A stretch of 64,000 nt of DNA from Chitinophaga sp. CF418 (GCF_900142925.1 NZ_FRCN01000008.1:310001-374000), one strand, 5' to 3'. Shown: positions 1 to 10,048, numbered from the stretch's first letter. Numbers and translations are program-made. The notes: a model not told the origin generated them from the sequence alone.

Positions 1-926
1 GCATGCGCCTGCCGGCCGGCACTACCGAACAGATAGAATCCGCCATCAGCAAGGGTGAACTTGTCCGCACCCATATTTTGCGCCCTACCTGGCACCTTGT
101 ACATCCGGAAGACGTACGCTGGATGATGACGCTGACAGCACCTTACATAGAGCAACCAATGGGCACCTATAACCGGAAACTGGAACTCGATGACACCCTC
201 TTCCGGAAAAGTAATAAAGTGTTTGAAAAAGCGCTGAGAGACGGCAAACAACTAACCCGGTCCGAACTAACAGATATTCTGAATAAAGCAAAGATTCCCA
301 CCAATGACCTCAGGATGAATTTCCTGCTCATAAAAGCCGAACTGGATATGGTGATCTGTAACGGGGGTAAACGGGACAAACAGATCACATATTCGCTGTT
401 TGAAGAGCGTGTACCTGCTACGAAACCATTAACAAGAGATGAATCACTGGCAGCATTGGCACTCCGCTATTTTAAGAGTCATGGCCCTGCTACACTGAAA
501 GATTTCACCGGCTGGAGCGGCTTGCCAATAACTGCTGCAAGACAAGGGCTCAACCTGGTAAAAGATCAACTAAATAAATATGCCGTTTACGACCTGGAAT
601 ACTGGGGCCTAACCAAAGTACCAGATATAAAAGGCACTGATAGTCAGGTCCGTCTGCTACCGAACTATGATGAGTACCTTGTCGCCTATAAAGACCGGGA
701 CATTATCTACGACGGTCAGCACGACAATCACCTGAGCAGGGAAGGCAATCCTCTTTTTAATAACATCATCCTCATCAAAGGACAGATAGCAGGCGTATGG
801 AAACGTACTATCAAAAAGAAGGAGGTTGCAATGGAGTTACAAACATTTACTCCTCTCAATAAAACGGAGCAGGCTAAACTGGATAAAGAGGTGGCAAGAT
901 ATAAGCAATTCATCCACTTACAATAA
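1..926 (+). CDS. Winged-helix DNA-binding domain protein (HTH_42 / AlkZ-like), 5'-truncated by window edge
   Basis: About 307 residues are visible. The first ATG at base 3 is probably internal, because the family normally starts some 40-50 residues earlier, so the true start lies outside the window. The segment RTHILRPTWHLVHPEDVRWM near residue 22 is the family hallmark, and the middle part (a GPATLKDFTGWSGL stretch) fits the winged-helix repeats of this group. Members include AlkZ, which unhooks interstrand crosslinks, and many uncharacterised Bacteroidota paralogues. A DNA-repair glycosylase role is possible but not shown. It ends 19 bp before the S41 peptidase on the same strand. Confidence 0.8.
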   Translation, partial: MRLPAGTTEQIESAISKGELVRTHILRPTWHLVHPEDVRWMMTLTAPYIEQPMGTYNRKLELDDTLFRKSNKVFEKALRDGKQLTRSELTDILNKAKIPTNDLRMNFLLIKAELDMVICNGGKRDKQITYSLFEERVPATKPLTRDESLAALALRYFKSHGPATLKDFTGWSGLPITAARQGLNLVKDQLNKYAVYDLEYWGLTKVPDIKGTDSQVRLLPNYDEYLVAYKDRDIIYDGQHDNHLSREGNPLFNNIILIKGQIAGVWKRTIKKKEVAMELQTFTPLNKTEQAKLDKEVARYKQFIHLQ

Positions 927-945
927 TATGCGTTAAATTGGGTAC

Positions 946-2274
946 ATGTTTACCCGTTTAATCAAACTATTACCTGCGGTTATCATTATCTGCAGTTCTC
1001 AGGTCGTATCAGCGCAACGCGGTGATTCACTGAAAGCTGACCTGCAACTACTGAAAACGAAACTGGAAACGATTCATCCCGCGTTATATGCTTATACTTC
1101 CCAGGTGCGGATGGAACAGCTGTTTGACAGTTGCTACCAGCAGCTGAATGACGATACGGACGACAGGCAGTTTTACGGCATTATCAAAGTACTGCTAAGT
1201 GCTGTAAGAGATGGACATCTGTCATCAGGCGCTTCTCCCCGCTTTTCTCAGGTCATTCATTCGGGAAATACCTATATCCCCCTGATCACGTATTTCAAGG
1301 GTGACAGCATCTTTATTATCAACAGTATTGATAACAAAATACCAGCAGGCAGCCGGTTAGTCAGTATCAATTCTCATCCTGCCACTGCCATCCGGCAAAA
1401 GTTGTATGATTACCTGATGTCGGACGGTTACAGTACAAGTAAGCAGGCGCTGATCCTTAACCAGATCTTTTATTTTTATTACTACCTCGCCTATGGTTAT
1501 TCGGCTGGATTTACTGTTGAGTATATTTCCCCCTCCGGGGAATCCGCAACTGTGGCACTGCCTGCCAGTGAAGAAAAAACTATCAATGCATTGAAGACAC
1601 CTGAAGAAGAACAGCCTTTATTATCCGCCACTTTTACGGAAGACCATATATGTATACTTGGTATCAGGACATTCAATGCAGCAGATCTCCAACAGTCACG
1701 GCTGAATTACCCTGCCTTCCTTGAAAAGACCTTCCGGAAAATAAAACAGGACGGGGTCCAAAAACTTATCATTGACCTGCGCGACAATGGTGGTGGCAGG
1801 GATGAATATGGTGTTATGCTGTATGCTTATCTTACAAAGCAGGCATTCCGTTATTACCGTTACCTGGAAAAAGATAAAAAGAAATTGTCAGGCAGACCGG
1901 GGCTGGGCAAACAACAGCCAGCCAAATTATCCTACAATGGGAATCTCTGGGTATTAACAGGTGGTTATACCTTCTCTGCTGCTGCAGAATTCTGCTCCGT
2001 TGTTTATAGCAACCACAGGGGTACTTTCATCGGACAGGAAACCGGCGGCGCTTATGAAGGGAATCACTCCGGACAATTGATACAATTCGAATTACCTTCC
2101 AGTAAAGTCACTGTCTGGATACCGACTACACAATATGTCATGGATGTGATTCCCGCTAAATATCCTGGTCATGGCATCATTCCACATCTGCAGGTACAGG
2201 CATCAGTGAGCGAATACCTACGCCATGAAGACAGGGTGCTACAGGAAGCCCTGCTACAGGCCCGTTCAAATTAG
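946..2274 (+). CDS. S41 family peptidase (C-terminal processing protease-like), secreted
   Basis: 442 residues beginning with a clear signal peptide (hydrophobic residues 5-23, cleavage likely after VSA-Q). The S41 core is visible: DLRDNGGG at about 277-284 and the nucleophile motif GGYTFSAAAEF with Ser344. The region at about 110-200 would hold the substrate-binding, PDZ-like part. Such proteins cut peptides in the periplasm or at the cell surface; the substrate cannot be told from sequence. The gene converges on the metal efflux operon, with only 6 bp between the stop codons. Confidence 0.85.
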   Translation: MFTRLIKLLPAVIIICSSQVVSAQRGDSLKADLQLLKTKLETIHPALYAYTSQVRMEQLFDSCYQQLNDDTDDRQFYGIIKVLLSAVRDGHLSSGASPRFSQVIHSGNTYIPLITYFKGDSIFIINSIDNKIPAGSRLVSINSHPATAIRQKLYDYLMSDGYSTSKQALILNQIFYFYYYLAYGYSAGFTVEYISPSGESATVALPASEEKTINALKTPEEEQPLLSATFTEDHICILGIRTFNAADLQQSRLNYPAFLEKTFRKIKQDGVQKLIIDLRDNGGGRDEYGVMLYAYLTKQAFRYYRYLEKDKKKLSGRPGLGKQQPAKLSYNGNLWVLTGGYTFSAAAEFCSVVYSNHRGTFIGQETGGAYEGNHSGQLIQFELPSSKVTVWIPTTQYVMDVIPAKYPGHGIIPHLQVQASVSEYLRHEDRVLQEALLQARSN

Positions 2275-2280
2275 TTGCCA

Positions 2281-3447
2281 CTAATGCTCATCTTCCTCTC
2301 CTGCGTTCCTTAATTTGGAGAACAACGCATAAGCGCCCTTTACAACTACATCTGCCCCTTTGCTATCAAAGCCCGGCGGCATGATAACTTCTGTATAGCC
2401 TAATTCGCTGTTTCCCTTTTCAATGGGCAACATCTCATAGAGATAATTTCCTTCTGCCCCTGCTTCCCGGCCTTTCGCGATAAAGATGCAGGGCTTACCC
2501 TCAAACTGGATAATCGCCTCATCCGGCAAGGCATTTACCATGGCATTGCCTGTCTCGATCCAGGCAGTCAGATACATACCGGGCAACAGCTCCCGGTCTT
2601 CATTGTCCAGATGACAATGCACCTGCACGGTACGCTCATTGCTGATCTCGCGACCGATGAGGTATACCTCGGCGCTACGTTGTGTGGTTTCATTGGCCAG
2701 TGTGAAGCGTACACGCTGCCCCAGTTTTAGTTTTGGAATGTCCTTCTCAAAGACAGTCAGTTCCGCATGCAGGTGTTCTGTATTGACAATCTCAAATAGT
2801 TTATCAGTCGGATTCACGTAAGCGCCAATGTTGGTATTCACGGCAGTCACATAACCTGTAATGGGGCTATACAACTGGATCGTGCTCTGGATATTTCCTG
2901 CATCCAGGGCCGCCAGGTCAATATTGAGCAGCTTCAGTTTCTCCTGTAATCCTTTGATACGGGCTGCATTGGAGAGATAGTTCGCTTTCGCCTGTTGGAA
3001 CACTTTCTGTGCATTGACATTCTCTTTCGCCAGCGCTTCCTGCCGCTGATATTCTGCCAGCAGGTATTCCTGCTGGCCTTTATTTTCCAGGTATTCCTGC
3101 TGTAACTGGATGAGATCAGGATGTTGCAGGGAAACAACTACCTGTCCCTTACGGATAAAGGAGCCCTGCAACAATTCTGTATTCTTGACAAAAGCCCCGA
3201 ATGGCGCAGAGACACTGATCATACTCTGCGGAGGCACATCCAGTTTACCGTTGGCGCGGATATTACTGCTGATCTGTTTAGGTTCGATCTTGCCCGTTTT
3301 CACTCCGACGGTGGCATACTGCGCAGGCGTTAATTCCGTAACCATTCCTTCAGCTGCGGCATGTTTTTCTTCCTGCTCCGCTTTTTCTGTTTTATTGCCG
3401 CAGGCAGTTAAGGAAATGATCAGGGCACTATATATGAGATACTTCAT
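2281..3447 (-). CDS. RND efflux periplasmic adaptor (CusB/CzcB-like membrane fusion lipoprotein)
   Basis: 388 residues. The N-terminus carries a lipobox (ISLTAC, Cys16), so the protein is probably a lipoprotein anchored on the periplasmic side. It has the usual adaptor order: a half-lipoyl domain at about 80-110, an alpha-hairpin rich in Gln/Leu/Glu at about 110-175, the second lipoyl half with SPITGYVTAVNTNIGAYV, then beta-barrel domains. It joins the inner-membrane RND pump to the outer-membrane channel. It lies 12 bp downstream of the CusA-TolC fusion gene and is surely co-transcribed with it. Exported metal unknown; the family handles Cu/Ag or Co/Zn/Cd. Confidence 0.9.
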   Translation of the reverse strand: MKYLIYSALIISLTACGNKTEKAEQEEKHAAAEGMVTELTPAQYATVGVKTGKIEPKQISSNIRANGKLDVPPQSMISVSAPFGAFVKNTELLQGSFIRKGQVVVSLQHPDLIQLQQEYLENKGQQEYLLAEYQRQEALAKENVNAQKVFQQAKANYLSNAARIKGLQEKLKLLNIDLAALDAGNIQSTIQLYSPITGYVTAVNTNIGAYVNPTDKLFEIVNTEHLHAELTVFEKDIPKLKLGQRVRFTLANETTQRSAEVYLIGREISNERTVQVHCHLDNEDRELLPGMYLTAWIETGNAMVNALPDEAIIQFEGKPCIFIAKGREAGAEGNYLYEMLPIEKGNSELGYTEVIMPPGFDSKGADVVVKGAYALFSKLRNAGEEDEH

Positions 3448-3459
3448 GATTTCTGTTGA

Positions 3460-6400
3460 TTATTGTTGAGCATTCAGCATTTGTAAGGACAATACCGCAT
3501 TGTTATAGTCACGGATGGTTTGCAGGTAGGCCTCCCGGATGTTAAATACTTCCTGCAGACTTAAGAGATAGGTAGTATATCCCACATCCCCTTTTTCATA
3601 TCCCAGCAATGCCTGTTTTTCGATGAGCATAGCATTGGGTATAGCCGTTTCCCGGTAATAATCCAGACTGCTCTTATAGCGGGAGAACTGTGCAACTGCC
3701 TGCTGCCATCTGCTTTTCAGTTCTACATTTGACTGCTGATAGTTGAAGTCAGCCTGTATCCTGCGTTGTTCTGCAGCCTTCACTCTTGCGCGGAAAGGTC
3801 CCAGCCATAAAGGAATGGAAACCCCGGCATGCCATCCCTGAAAACGGTCGCCACCTTTGGCGATAGCCGTTCCTGTACTGTTGAGAGAAGTACCTGTCAG
3901 CGACTGGTTAAAATAACCAACTGACAGATCAGGCAATAGTGCGTTCGCTTCCAGCTTTTTCTCTTTTTCCTGGATGACCACCTGCTGCTGTTGCCACTGT
4001 AACGCAGGATAATGCTGCAGTTGGGCAGAATCGCCGACAGCGCCAACGGTTAAAGGCTCCAGTGTTTGTTTGACGATAACCAGTGGAGTATTGCTGCCAG
4101 ACAATCCCTGTAAGCCCGCCAGTAATACCTGTTCTTCCGCAAGGCTTTGCCTGTTGAGATGTTGTATCTCAGCTAATCTTGTCGCTGCGGAGGTTTTCTC
4201 CAATAGCCCTGTCTCGCCTGTTTTGAACTTCAGGTCGGCAGCTTTTACAAAGCGCTGGTAGATACTATCCTGTTGTTCCAGCAGCTGCCTGTATGCATAC
4301 AGGTATTGCAGCTCGTACCAGCCTTGCTTTACATGGAATACCAGTTCGTGTTTAGTGGCGGCCTGTTGCAATTTGCTACCCTGCAGCTGTGCATCGTATA
4401 GTGAGGCCTTTGCACCAAATACAGAAGGGAAAGGTATCTTCTGGGTGACCGTAATATTATTATCGCTTTTGACATAGCTGTTATACTGACCATATTGCAG
4501 CCCTATATCCGTTTTAGGCAGTTCTCCTGCTGTGCGTTTCAGTTGTTTATAATAGTCCACACCAGCTCCTGCAGCCTGTAGCCCTTTATTCTGCTGTAGT
4601 GTGAGCTGTATCAGCCCGTCCAGGGTGAGCGGCTGCTGTGCATGTGACAGCATAGGAGCACTTGTCAGCAGCAACAGGATCATTACTGTTTTACTCATGT
4701 TTCCGGCGCCTTTTATTTTTTCAGATAAGATGTACAGGCAGGGCAATACAAACAAGGTGAGCAGGGTGGCAGTTATCAGTCCGCCGATGACCACTGTGGC
4801 CAGTGGCTTCTGTACTTCGGCGCCACTGCCCTGCGACAAAGCCATGGGCAGGAAACCCAGAGAAGCTACTGTAGCTGTCATGATCACAGGGCGTAAACGG
4901 GTGCCTGTACCCCGTATTACGATTTCCCGCAGATCAGTCAGTCCTTCTTTACGCAGGCGGTTAAACTCAGCAATGAGCACAATACCATTCAGTACGGCCA
5001 CACCAAAGAGCGCTATAAAACCGACAGCGGCTGAAATGCTGAATGCCATTCCCCGCAACCATAAAGCAACAATACCACCCACTGCAGATAAAGGAATAGC
5101 TGTATAAATGAGTAAGCCCTGCTTTACCGAACCAAAAGAAAAATACAGCAGAATGAATATCAGCAGCAAGGCTACCGGTACTGCTACCTTCAGCCGTGAC
5201 CGGGCCTGTTGCAGATTTTCAAACGAGCCTCCATATGTTACATAGTAGCCGGGAGACATCTTTACTTTCTGACCTACTTTCTGCTGCAACTCATTCACGA
5301 TACTCTCCACGTCTCTGCCACGCACATTAAATCCTACTGTGATACGCCGTTTGGCATCATCGCGCTGGATCTGGTTAGGTCCTACTTTCAGGCTGATATC
5401 CGCCACCTGGTTCAAAGGCACCTGGTTGCCATTGGGCGTTGTGATGTATAATGCAGATACATCTTCCAGGCCTGCCCGGTTCTGTTTATCCAAACGGACC
5501 ACCAGGTCATATCTTTTCTCTCCTTCATAGATGATACCTGCACGTTGACCGGCGAAAGCCGTATTGATCACCGTATTGATGTCTTCTATATTCAGACCGA
5601 ACCTGGCAATCTGGTCACGGTGATATTGTACCACGATCTGCGGCAGACCGGAAGATTGTTCTACATAAACGTCCGTCGCGCCACGTATGCCACTCACTAC
5701 ACTCCCAACCTTGTGGGCATAGGTGGCAAGCCTGTCCAGGTCTTCGCCGTAGATCTTTACAACCACATCCTGCCGGGCGCCGGTCATCAGTTCATTGAAA
5801 CGCATCTGTATAGGCTGTTGGAAGCCAAAGCTGACGCCGGGGATCGCCTCCAATGCTTCCGTCATTTTATCCGCCAGTTCATCCCTGTTCTCAGCCTTCG
5901 TCCATTGGGAGCGGTCTTTCAGGACAATGATCAGGTCACAGGATTCCACCGGCATAGGGTCCGTTGGGATCTCAGCGCTACCTATCTTGCCTACCACTTC
6001 TTTCACCTCATCCGGGAACTGCTTCAGGAGGATATCTGCCCCCTTACCTGCAACATCTATTGTTTCATATAGGCTGCTGCCTGTCAGCAATCTCGTCTCC
6101 ACGGCAAAGTCTCCTTCATCCAGGGAAGGAATAAATTCTGCCCCCAGCCGGGTGAACAGTAGCAGACTGGCGCCAAACAACAGTATTGATACTACGATAA
6201 CAGCACGCTTAAAGCCTAGTACAAATATTAAGGCCCTGGCATAAATACGATGGAAAAAATCCATGATCCTGTCGGACAGCGTACGTTTATGCGTGGCCTT
6301 TTTACTTAAGAACAATGCGCTGGCCATCGGCACATAGGTCAGCGAGAGAATAAAGGCCCCTAAGATGGCAAAAGAAACCGTCTGCGCCATTGGACGGAAC

Positions 6401-7818
6401 ATCTTCCCTTCCACGCCTGAAAGCGCCAGAATAGGCAGATAAACGATCAATATGATGATCTCGCCGAAAGCAGCGGAGGTTCTGATACGGCTTGCCGCAG
6501 TATATACTTCCTCATCCATTTCCGACTGTGTAAATGCGGTGCCTGTTTTCCGTAATCCCAGGTGATGCATGGTAGCCTCCACGATGATCACTGCGCCGTC
6601 CACGATCAGGCCGAAGTCGATGGCCCCAAGGCTCATCAGGTTGCCGGATACATTGAAGAGCTGCATCATGCATATGGCAAACAACATGGCAAGCGGGATG
6701 ACGGAAGCCACGATCAGGCCTGCCCTGAGGTTTCCCAGCAACAATACCAGCACAAATATGACGATCAGCGCACCTTCAGCCAGATTGCGCACCACGGTTT
6801 CCACGGCATTGTTCACCAGTTTAGTCCTGTCCAGGAACGGTTCTATCAGCACACCTTCCGGCAGGGTCTTCTCTATCTGTCTGATCCTTTCTTTTACATT
6901 CCTTATCACAGCAGAAGAGTTGGCACCTTTCAGCATCAGCACGATGGCTCCTACCCTTTCCCCTTCCACGTTACGCGTCATGGCGCCATAACGGATAGCG
7001 TGTCCATAACCTACTTTCCCTACATTATCGATCAGCACAGGAATACCACTGCTATGTGTTTTTACCACTACGTTCCCGATATCTTCCAGACTGCCTATCA
7101 GTCCTTCGCTACGAATGAACCAGGCATTGGGCCTTTTATCAATGTAAGCGCCACCTGTATTCTGATTATTCTTTGCCAGGGCATTGAACACATCAGTGAT
7201 GCTGAGGTCCATACTACGTAGCTTTTCAGGATCGAGGGCAATCTCATATTGTTTGAGATATCCACCGAAACTGCTTACATCCGCCACACCGGGTACGCCC
7301 AGCAACTGCCGGCGGATGATCCAGTCCTGTATGCTGCGCAGCTCCATGGCATTGTATTTCTTTTCGTAGCCCGGCTTTGTATGGACTACATACTGGTATA
7401 TTTCTCCCAGCCCCGTGGTGACGGGCGCCAGTTCCGGGTTACCTACCCCTGCGGGTATCTGGTCTTTGATAGTCGACAGTCTTTCGCTGACCTGCTGCCG
7501 GGCCCAGTATACGTCTACATTCTCCTGGAAAACTACGGTTACTACACTCAGGCCAAAGCGGGAAAACGAACGGACTTCCGTGATATCGGGAATGGAAGCA
7601 ACAGATTGTTCCACCGGGAAAGTAACAAGACGTTCTATGTCCTGTGCAGCCTGTGAAGGCGCAGTTGTGATGATCTGCACCTGGTTGTTGGTAATGTCGG
7701 GCAACGCGTCTATAGGCAATCTCGTGACGGCATATATGCCCCACGCGATCAGCCCGACGACAAAGAGTATAACGATCAGTTTATTCCGTACGGAAAAACC
7801 AATGATCTTATCGAGCAT
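3460..7818 (-). CDS. CusA/CzcA heavy-metal RND pump fused to a TolC-like outer membrane channel
   Basis: 1452 residues. Residues 1 to about 1035 are a complete HME-type RND pump with paired TM blocks. The proton-relay motif of TM4 is DFGLIVDGAVIIVE with Asp401, Asp407 and Glu414, matching the essential acidic residues known from CzcA. Residues from about 1041 on are a TolC-like outer-membrane factor (two TolC repeats, coiled-coil rich). Met1041 (ATG at 4696-4698) begins a stretch that looks like a signal peptide ending ...MLSHAQ, so the channel half may be released by cleavage or also made from an internal start. Long CusA-TolC fusions are known in Bacteroidota. Neighbours: adaptor downstream, DUF6660-like gene 43 bp upstream. 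Confidence 0.92.
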   Translation of the reverse strand: MLDKIIGFSVRNKLIVILFVVGLIAWGIYAVTRLPIDALPDITNNQVQIITTAPSQAAQDIERLVTFPVEQSVASIPDITEVRSFSRFGLSVVTVVFQENVDVYWARQQVSERLSTIKDQIPAGVGNPELAPVTTGLGEIYQYVVHTKPGYEKKYNAMELRSIQDWIIRRQLLGVPGVADVSSFGGYLKQYEIALDPEKLRSMDLSITDVFNALAKNNQNTGGAYIDKRPNAWFIRSEGLIGSLEDIGNVVVKTHSSGIPVLIDNVGKVGYGHAIRYGAMTRNVEGERVGAIVLMLKGANSSAVIRNVKERIRQIEKTLPEGVLIEPFLDRTKLVNNAVETVVRNLAEGALIVIFVLVLLLGNLRAGLIVASVIPLAMLFAICMMQLFNVSGNLMSLGAIDFGLIVDGAVIIVEATMHHLGLRKTGTAFTQSEMDEEVYTAASRIRTSAAFGEIIILIVYLPILALSGVEGKMFRPMAQTVSFAILGAFILSLTYVPMASALFLSKKATHKRTLSDRIMDFFHRIYARALIFVLGFKRAVIVVSILLFGASLLLFTRLGAEFIPSLDEGDFAVETRLLTGSSLYETIDVAGKGADILLKQFPDEVKEVVGKIGSAEIPTDPMPVESCDLIIVLKDRSQWTKAENRDELADKMTEALEAIPGVSFGFQQPIQMRFNELMTGARQDVVVKIYGEDLDRLATYAHKVGSVVSGIRGATDVYVEQSSGLPQIVVQYHRDQIARFGLNIEDINTVINTAFAGQRAGIIYEGEKRYDLVVRLDKQNRAGLEDVSALYITTPNGNQVPLNQVADISLKVGPNQIQRDDAKRRITVGFNVRGRDVESIVNELQQKVGQKVKMSPGYYVTYGGSFENLQQARSRLKVAVPVALLLIFILLYFSFGSVKQGLLIYTAIPLSAVGGIVALWLRGMAFSISAAVGFIALFGVAVLNGIVLIAEFNRLRKEGLTDLREIVIRGTGTRLRPVIMTATVASLGFLPMALSQGSGAEVQKPLATVVIGGLITATLLTLFVLPCLYILSEKIKGAGNMSKTVMILLLLTSAPMLSHAQQPLTLDGLIQLTLQQNKGLQAAGAGVDYYKQLKRTAGELPKTDIGLQYGQYNSYVKSDNNITVTQKIPFPSVFGAKASLYDAQLQGSKLQQAATKHELVFHVKQGWYELQYLYAYRQLLEQQDSIYQRFVKAADLKFKTGETGLLEKTSAATRLAEIQHLNRQSLAEEQVLLAGLQGLSGSNTPLVIVKQTLEPLTVGAVGDSAQLQHYPALQWQQQQVVIQEKEKKLEANALLPDLSVGYFNQSLTGTSLNSTGTAIAKGGDRFQGWHAGVSIPLWLGPFRARVKAAEQRRIQADFNYQQSNVELKSRWQQAVAQFSRYKSSLDYYRETAIPNAMLIEKQALLGYEKGDVGYTTYLLSLQEVFNIREAYLQTIRDYNNAVLSLQMLNAQQ

Positions 7819-7861
7819 GGATTTAGTTTAAATGATGAAATAAAGGGATAATATGGACGTA

Positions 7862-8137
7862 TTATGCCCTGGGAGGGTTCCAGCATTTCGCTGTATAACC
7901 GGGTAGAGAGATGGCCCGGTATTCAGTATAAGGGGTGTAAATAATGTTCGTAACAGGCTCTATCTGTACAGTTTTTTCCAGTACCACAGGCACTGAGCAG
8001 TTATGACAACTGAAGAAAGGAGAACATATACCTTGTGGCGCATCATGCCTGTCACCTTCGCAATTATCAAAATTGCAACAGGGAATGACTGCCATCAGCA
8101 GCACATAGATCGATATGATCAATGTAAATACTTTCAT
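7862..8137 (-). CDS. Small Cys/His-containing secreted protein (DUF6660-like)
   Basis: 91 residues with an N-terminal signal or anchor segment (residues 1-18) followed by a Cys-rich stretch with seven Cys in about 30 residues (CC, CEGD, GICSPFFSCHNC). I recognise the pattern as the DUF6660-like family often found just upstream of CusA/CzcA pumps in Bacteroidota. That position is seen here, 43 bp before the pump on the same strand. A periplasmic metal-binding or sensing role is inferred from the Cys residues and the operon only. Confidence 0.75.
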   Translation of the reverse strand: MKVFTLIISIYVLLMAVIPCCNFDNCEGDRHDAPQGICSPFFSCHNCSVPVVLEKTVQIEPVTNIIYTPYTEYRAISLPGYTAKCWNPPRA

Positions 8138-8260
8138 AATGCCGGGTCAAATATAGTTCAATCATCAGATTAAATTGTAATGAAAGATTGCAACACTGTT
8201 GTCAGTCGGTATGAAAGGCTCATAAATGTCCCTGTCTTACAGACATCTATGGCCTCCTGA

Positions 8261-9217
8261 TTACTTTGTCAGCTGCAGTACTGCCCACAAAGCTGCACCG
8301 GAAATGATCATCCATAAGAGGAGCCCCTGTATCAATGGTTTTATGCCTACACCTCTGAGCACCGCGGCGGACAATCCTGCACCGATCAGGAACAGGGTCA
8401 GGGTCAGGCCGGTCTTTGCAACATTTACAATCACATCGCTGACAGGCTGCATAGGTATATAGGTGTGTATAATCATAGCCAGGATAAACAACCCGATGAA
8501 GTACGGCACTTTCACTTTCTGCTTACCTGTCTTGAAACAAAATGCGGTCAACAGCACAACCGGGATGATCCAGAGTGCACGGGCCAGTTTTACGGTAGTT
8601 GCTATTTCGAGTGCCTCAGGACCATATTTGCTGGCTGCCCCTACAACAGAGCTGGTGTCATGAATGGCAATTGCGCTCCACAGACCGAACTGTGTCTGGG
8701 TCATATGCAAAAGGTGACCAACAAAAGGGAACAGGAACAGTGCGGCAGAGTTTAGAATGAAAACCGTACCCAGCGCTACTGATAATTGCTTCTCTTCCGC
8801 CCTGATAACAGGGGAAATTGCAGCGATAGCACTTCCTCCGCAGATGGCGGTACCACAGGAGATCAGGTGTGATGTCTTACTTTCTATTTTCAGTAACTTC
8901 CCTGCTATATAACCAATGACCAGTGTGCCTGTAATAGAGGCCACAGTAAACAGGAAACCTTCGCTTCCAGCCTTCACTGCACTTTGGATATTCATGCCAA
9001 AGCCCAATCCAACAACGGAAACCTGTAGTAATATATGTGTGGCCTTATGATTAAGATGAAGGAATGGATGACCTATAAATTGTGCGATGACCAAACCTAT
9101 TACCAATGCCACGGGTGGAGATACCCAGGGCGTCAGGCAGGCGGTAAGCGCTATTACAAATATCACTTCGCGGGTAGTGATACGAACTGTTTTTCCATTG
9201 TGCTGTATTGTATTCAT
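8261..9217 (-). CDS. YeiH family putative sulfate exporter
   Basis: 318 residues, almost entirely transmembrane helices. The family-typical segments are present: ALTACLTPWVSPPVALVIGL near the N-terminus, the conserved SCGTAICGGSAIAAISPVI (about 121-139) and the later AIHDTSSVVGAASKYG motif. The family is annotated as putative sulfate/sulfite exporters; substrate not proven. Divergently transcribed from the TetR gene, with 186 bp between the starts. A second ATG close by does not change the reading. Confidence 0.88.
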   Translation of the reverse strand: MNTIQHNGKTVRITTREVIFVIALTACLTPWVSPPVALVIGLVIAQFIGHPFLHLNHKATHILLQVSVVGLGFGMNIQSAVKAGSEGFLFTVASITGTLVIGYIAGKLLKIESKTSHLISCGTAICGGSAIAAISPVIRAEEKQLSVALGTVFILNSAALFLFPFVGHLLHMTQTQFGLWSAIAIHDTSSVVGAASKYGPEALEIATTVKLARALWIIPVVLLTAFCFKTGKQKVKVPYFIGLFILAMIIHTYIPMQPVSDVIVNVAKTGLTLTLFLIGAGLSAAVLRGVGIKPLIQGLLLWMIISGAALWAVLQLTK

Positions 9218-9361
9218 AGCCGATCTTTTGATGGCACAAAGTTGCGCTACATCTTCTGCTAAAGGAAATCACCATTCGTAATATCCAATAACCTGAAGTT
9301 ATAGGTTCATAGTCCTGAAAGTTATCTATCCGTCAGCAGGAAAAGATTTATTTGGGAAATA

Positions 9362-9375
9362 ATACCAATTGGTAT
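9362..9375. promoter_or_regulatory. TetR operator, copy 1 (ATACCAATTGGTAT)
   Basis: A perfect 14-bp palindrome 28 bp before the TetR-family start. The same box, with one changed base in the centre, recurs before the SDR gene and the MFS gene, so it is very likely the regulator's own binding site and implies autoregulation. Palindrome seen directly; binding inferred. Confidence 0.75.
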
Positions 9376-9403
9376 ATTTTTACATCGTCTTAATGAAAGC
9401 GAT

Positions 9404-9988
9404 ATGAGTAAGGCAGAAAGAACGAAAGAGTTTATAGTAGAGAAAACCGCTCCCATCTTTAATACGAAGGGGTTTGCCGGTACTTCTCTTTCTGATATGA
9501 CGGAGGCGACGGGTCTTACGAAGGGTAGCATTTACGGCAATTTTGCGAATAAGGATGAAGTGGCCCTGGCCTCGTTTGATTATAATCTCCGCAAGCTGAG
9601 AGCATATGTCTATGCAGAGGAGGAAAAAGCGAAAACCATCAAGGAAAAGCTGATGGTACGCACCATGCTCTTTGGAAAAGAGCGCCCGATAGCTTATCCG
9701 GTGGGTGGTTGTCCGCTCATCAATACCGGTCCGGAAGCAGACGATACACATCCTGCCCTGAAAGCAAGAGTCGCAGATGCGATTGAAAGCTGGAAAGAAA
9801 GGACTGTTAGCATGATAGAAGAGGGGATCAGGAACAAAGAGATCTCTCCGGATACGAACGCAGAGCAGGCAGCGCTTACACTGATCTCCATGATCCAGGG
9901 AGCGATATTCGTTGCCAGGTCAACCAGTAAACTGGAATATGGCAGAAGTGTCATGGAGATGGCCAGAAAATACATAGCGTCACTCTGA
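9404..9988 (+). CDS. TetR/AcrR family transcriptional regulator
   Basis: 194 residues. The N-terminal HTH is typical: FNTKGFAGTSLSDMTEATGLTKGSIYGNF at about 18-46. The C-terminal ligand-binding half contains the CPLINTGPEADD stretch common to a Bacteroidota/Proteobacteria subgroup (TetR_C_16-like). An ATACC-N4-GGTAT palindrome precedes this gene, the next gene (SDR, 60 bp downstream) and the DHA2 exporter. The three therefore look like one regulon sensing a toxic organic compound. Ligand unknown. Confidence 0.9.
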   Translation: MSKAERTKEFIVEKTAPIFNTKGFAGTSLSDMTEATGLTKGSIYGNFANKDEVALASFDYNLRKLRAYVYAEEEKAKTIKEKLMVRTMLFGKERPIAYPVGGCPLINTGPEADDTHPALKARVADAIESWKERTVSMIEEGIRNKEISPDTNAEQAALTLISMIQGAIFVARSTSKLEYGRSVMEMARKYIASL

Positions 9989-10008
9989 CTATTTTTTTAA
10001 CTATAAAT

Positions 10009-10022
10009 ATACCAATCGGTAT
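10009..10022. promoter_or_regulatory. TetR operator, copy 2 (ATACCAATCGGTAT)
   Basis: Matches copy 1 except for one central base. It lies 26 bp before the SDR start, in the 60-bp gap after the tetR gene. A run of seven T's just upstream may help end tetR transcription, which would leave this site as a separate regulated promoter. Confidence 0.72.
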
Positions 10023-10048
10023 AATTCACAAAGCATAAACTGAACATC

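Noticed and set aside
3460-4698. Separate TolC gene in the fusion
   Set aside because: The frame is continuous with the pump and no stop separates them. Kept as one gene and noted as a question.
5545-6244. Long open frames antisense to the CusA gene (also 6562-7221, 7249-7831)
   Set aside because: They lie opposite a well-conserved pump, show no family features and follow the codon pattern of the real strand.
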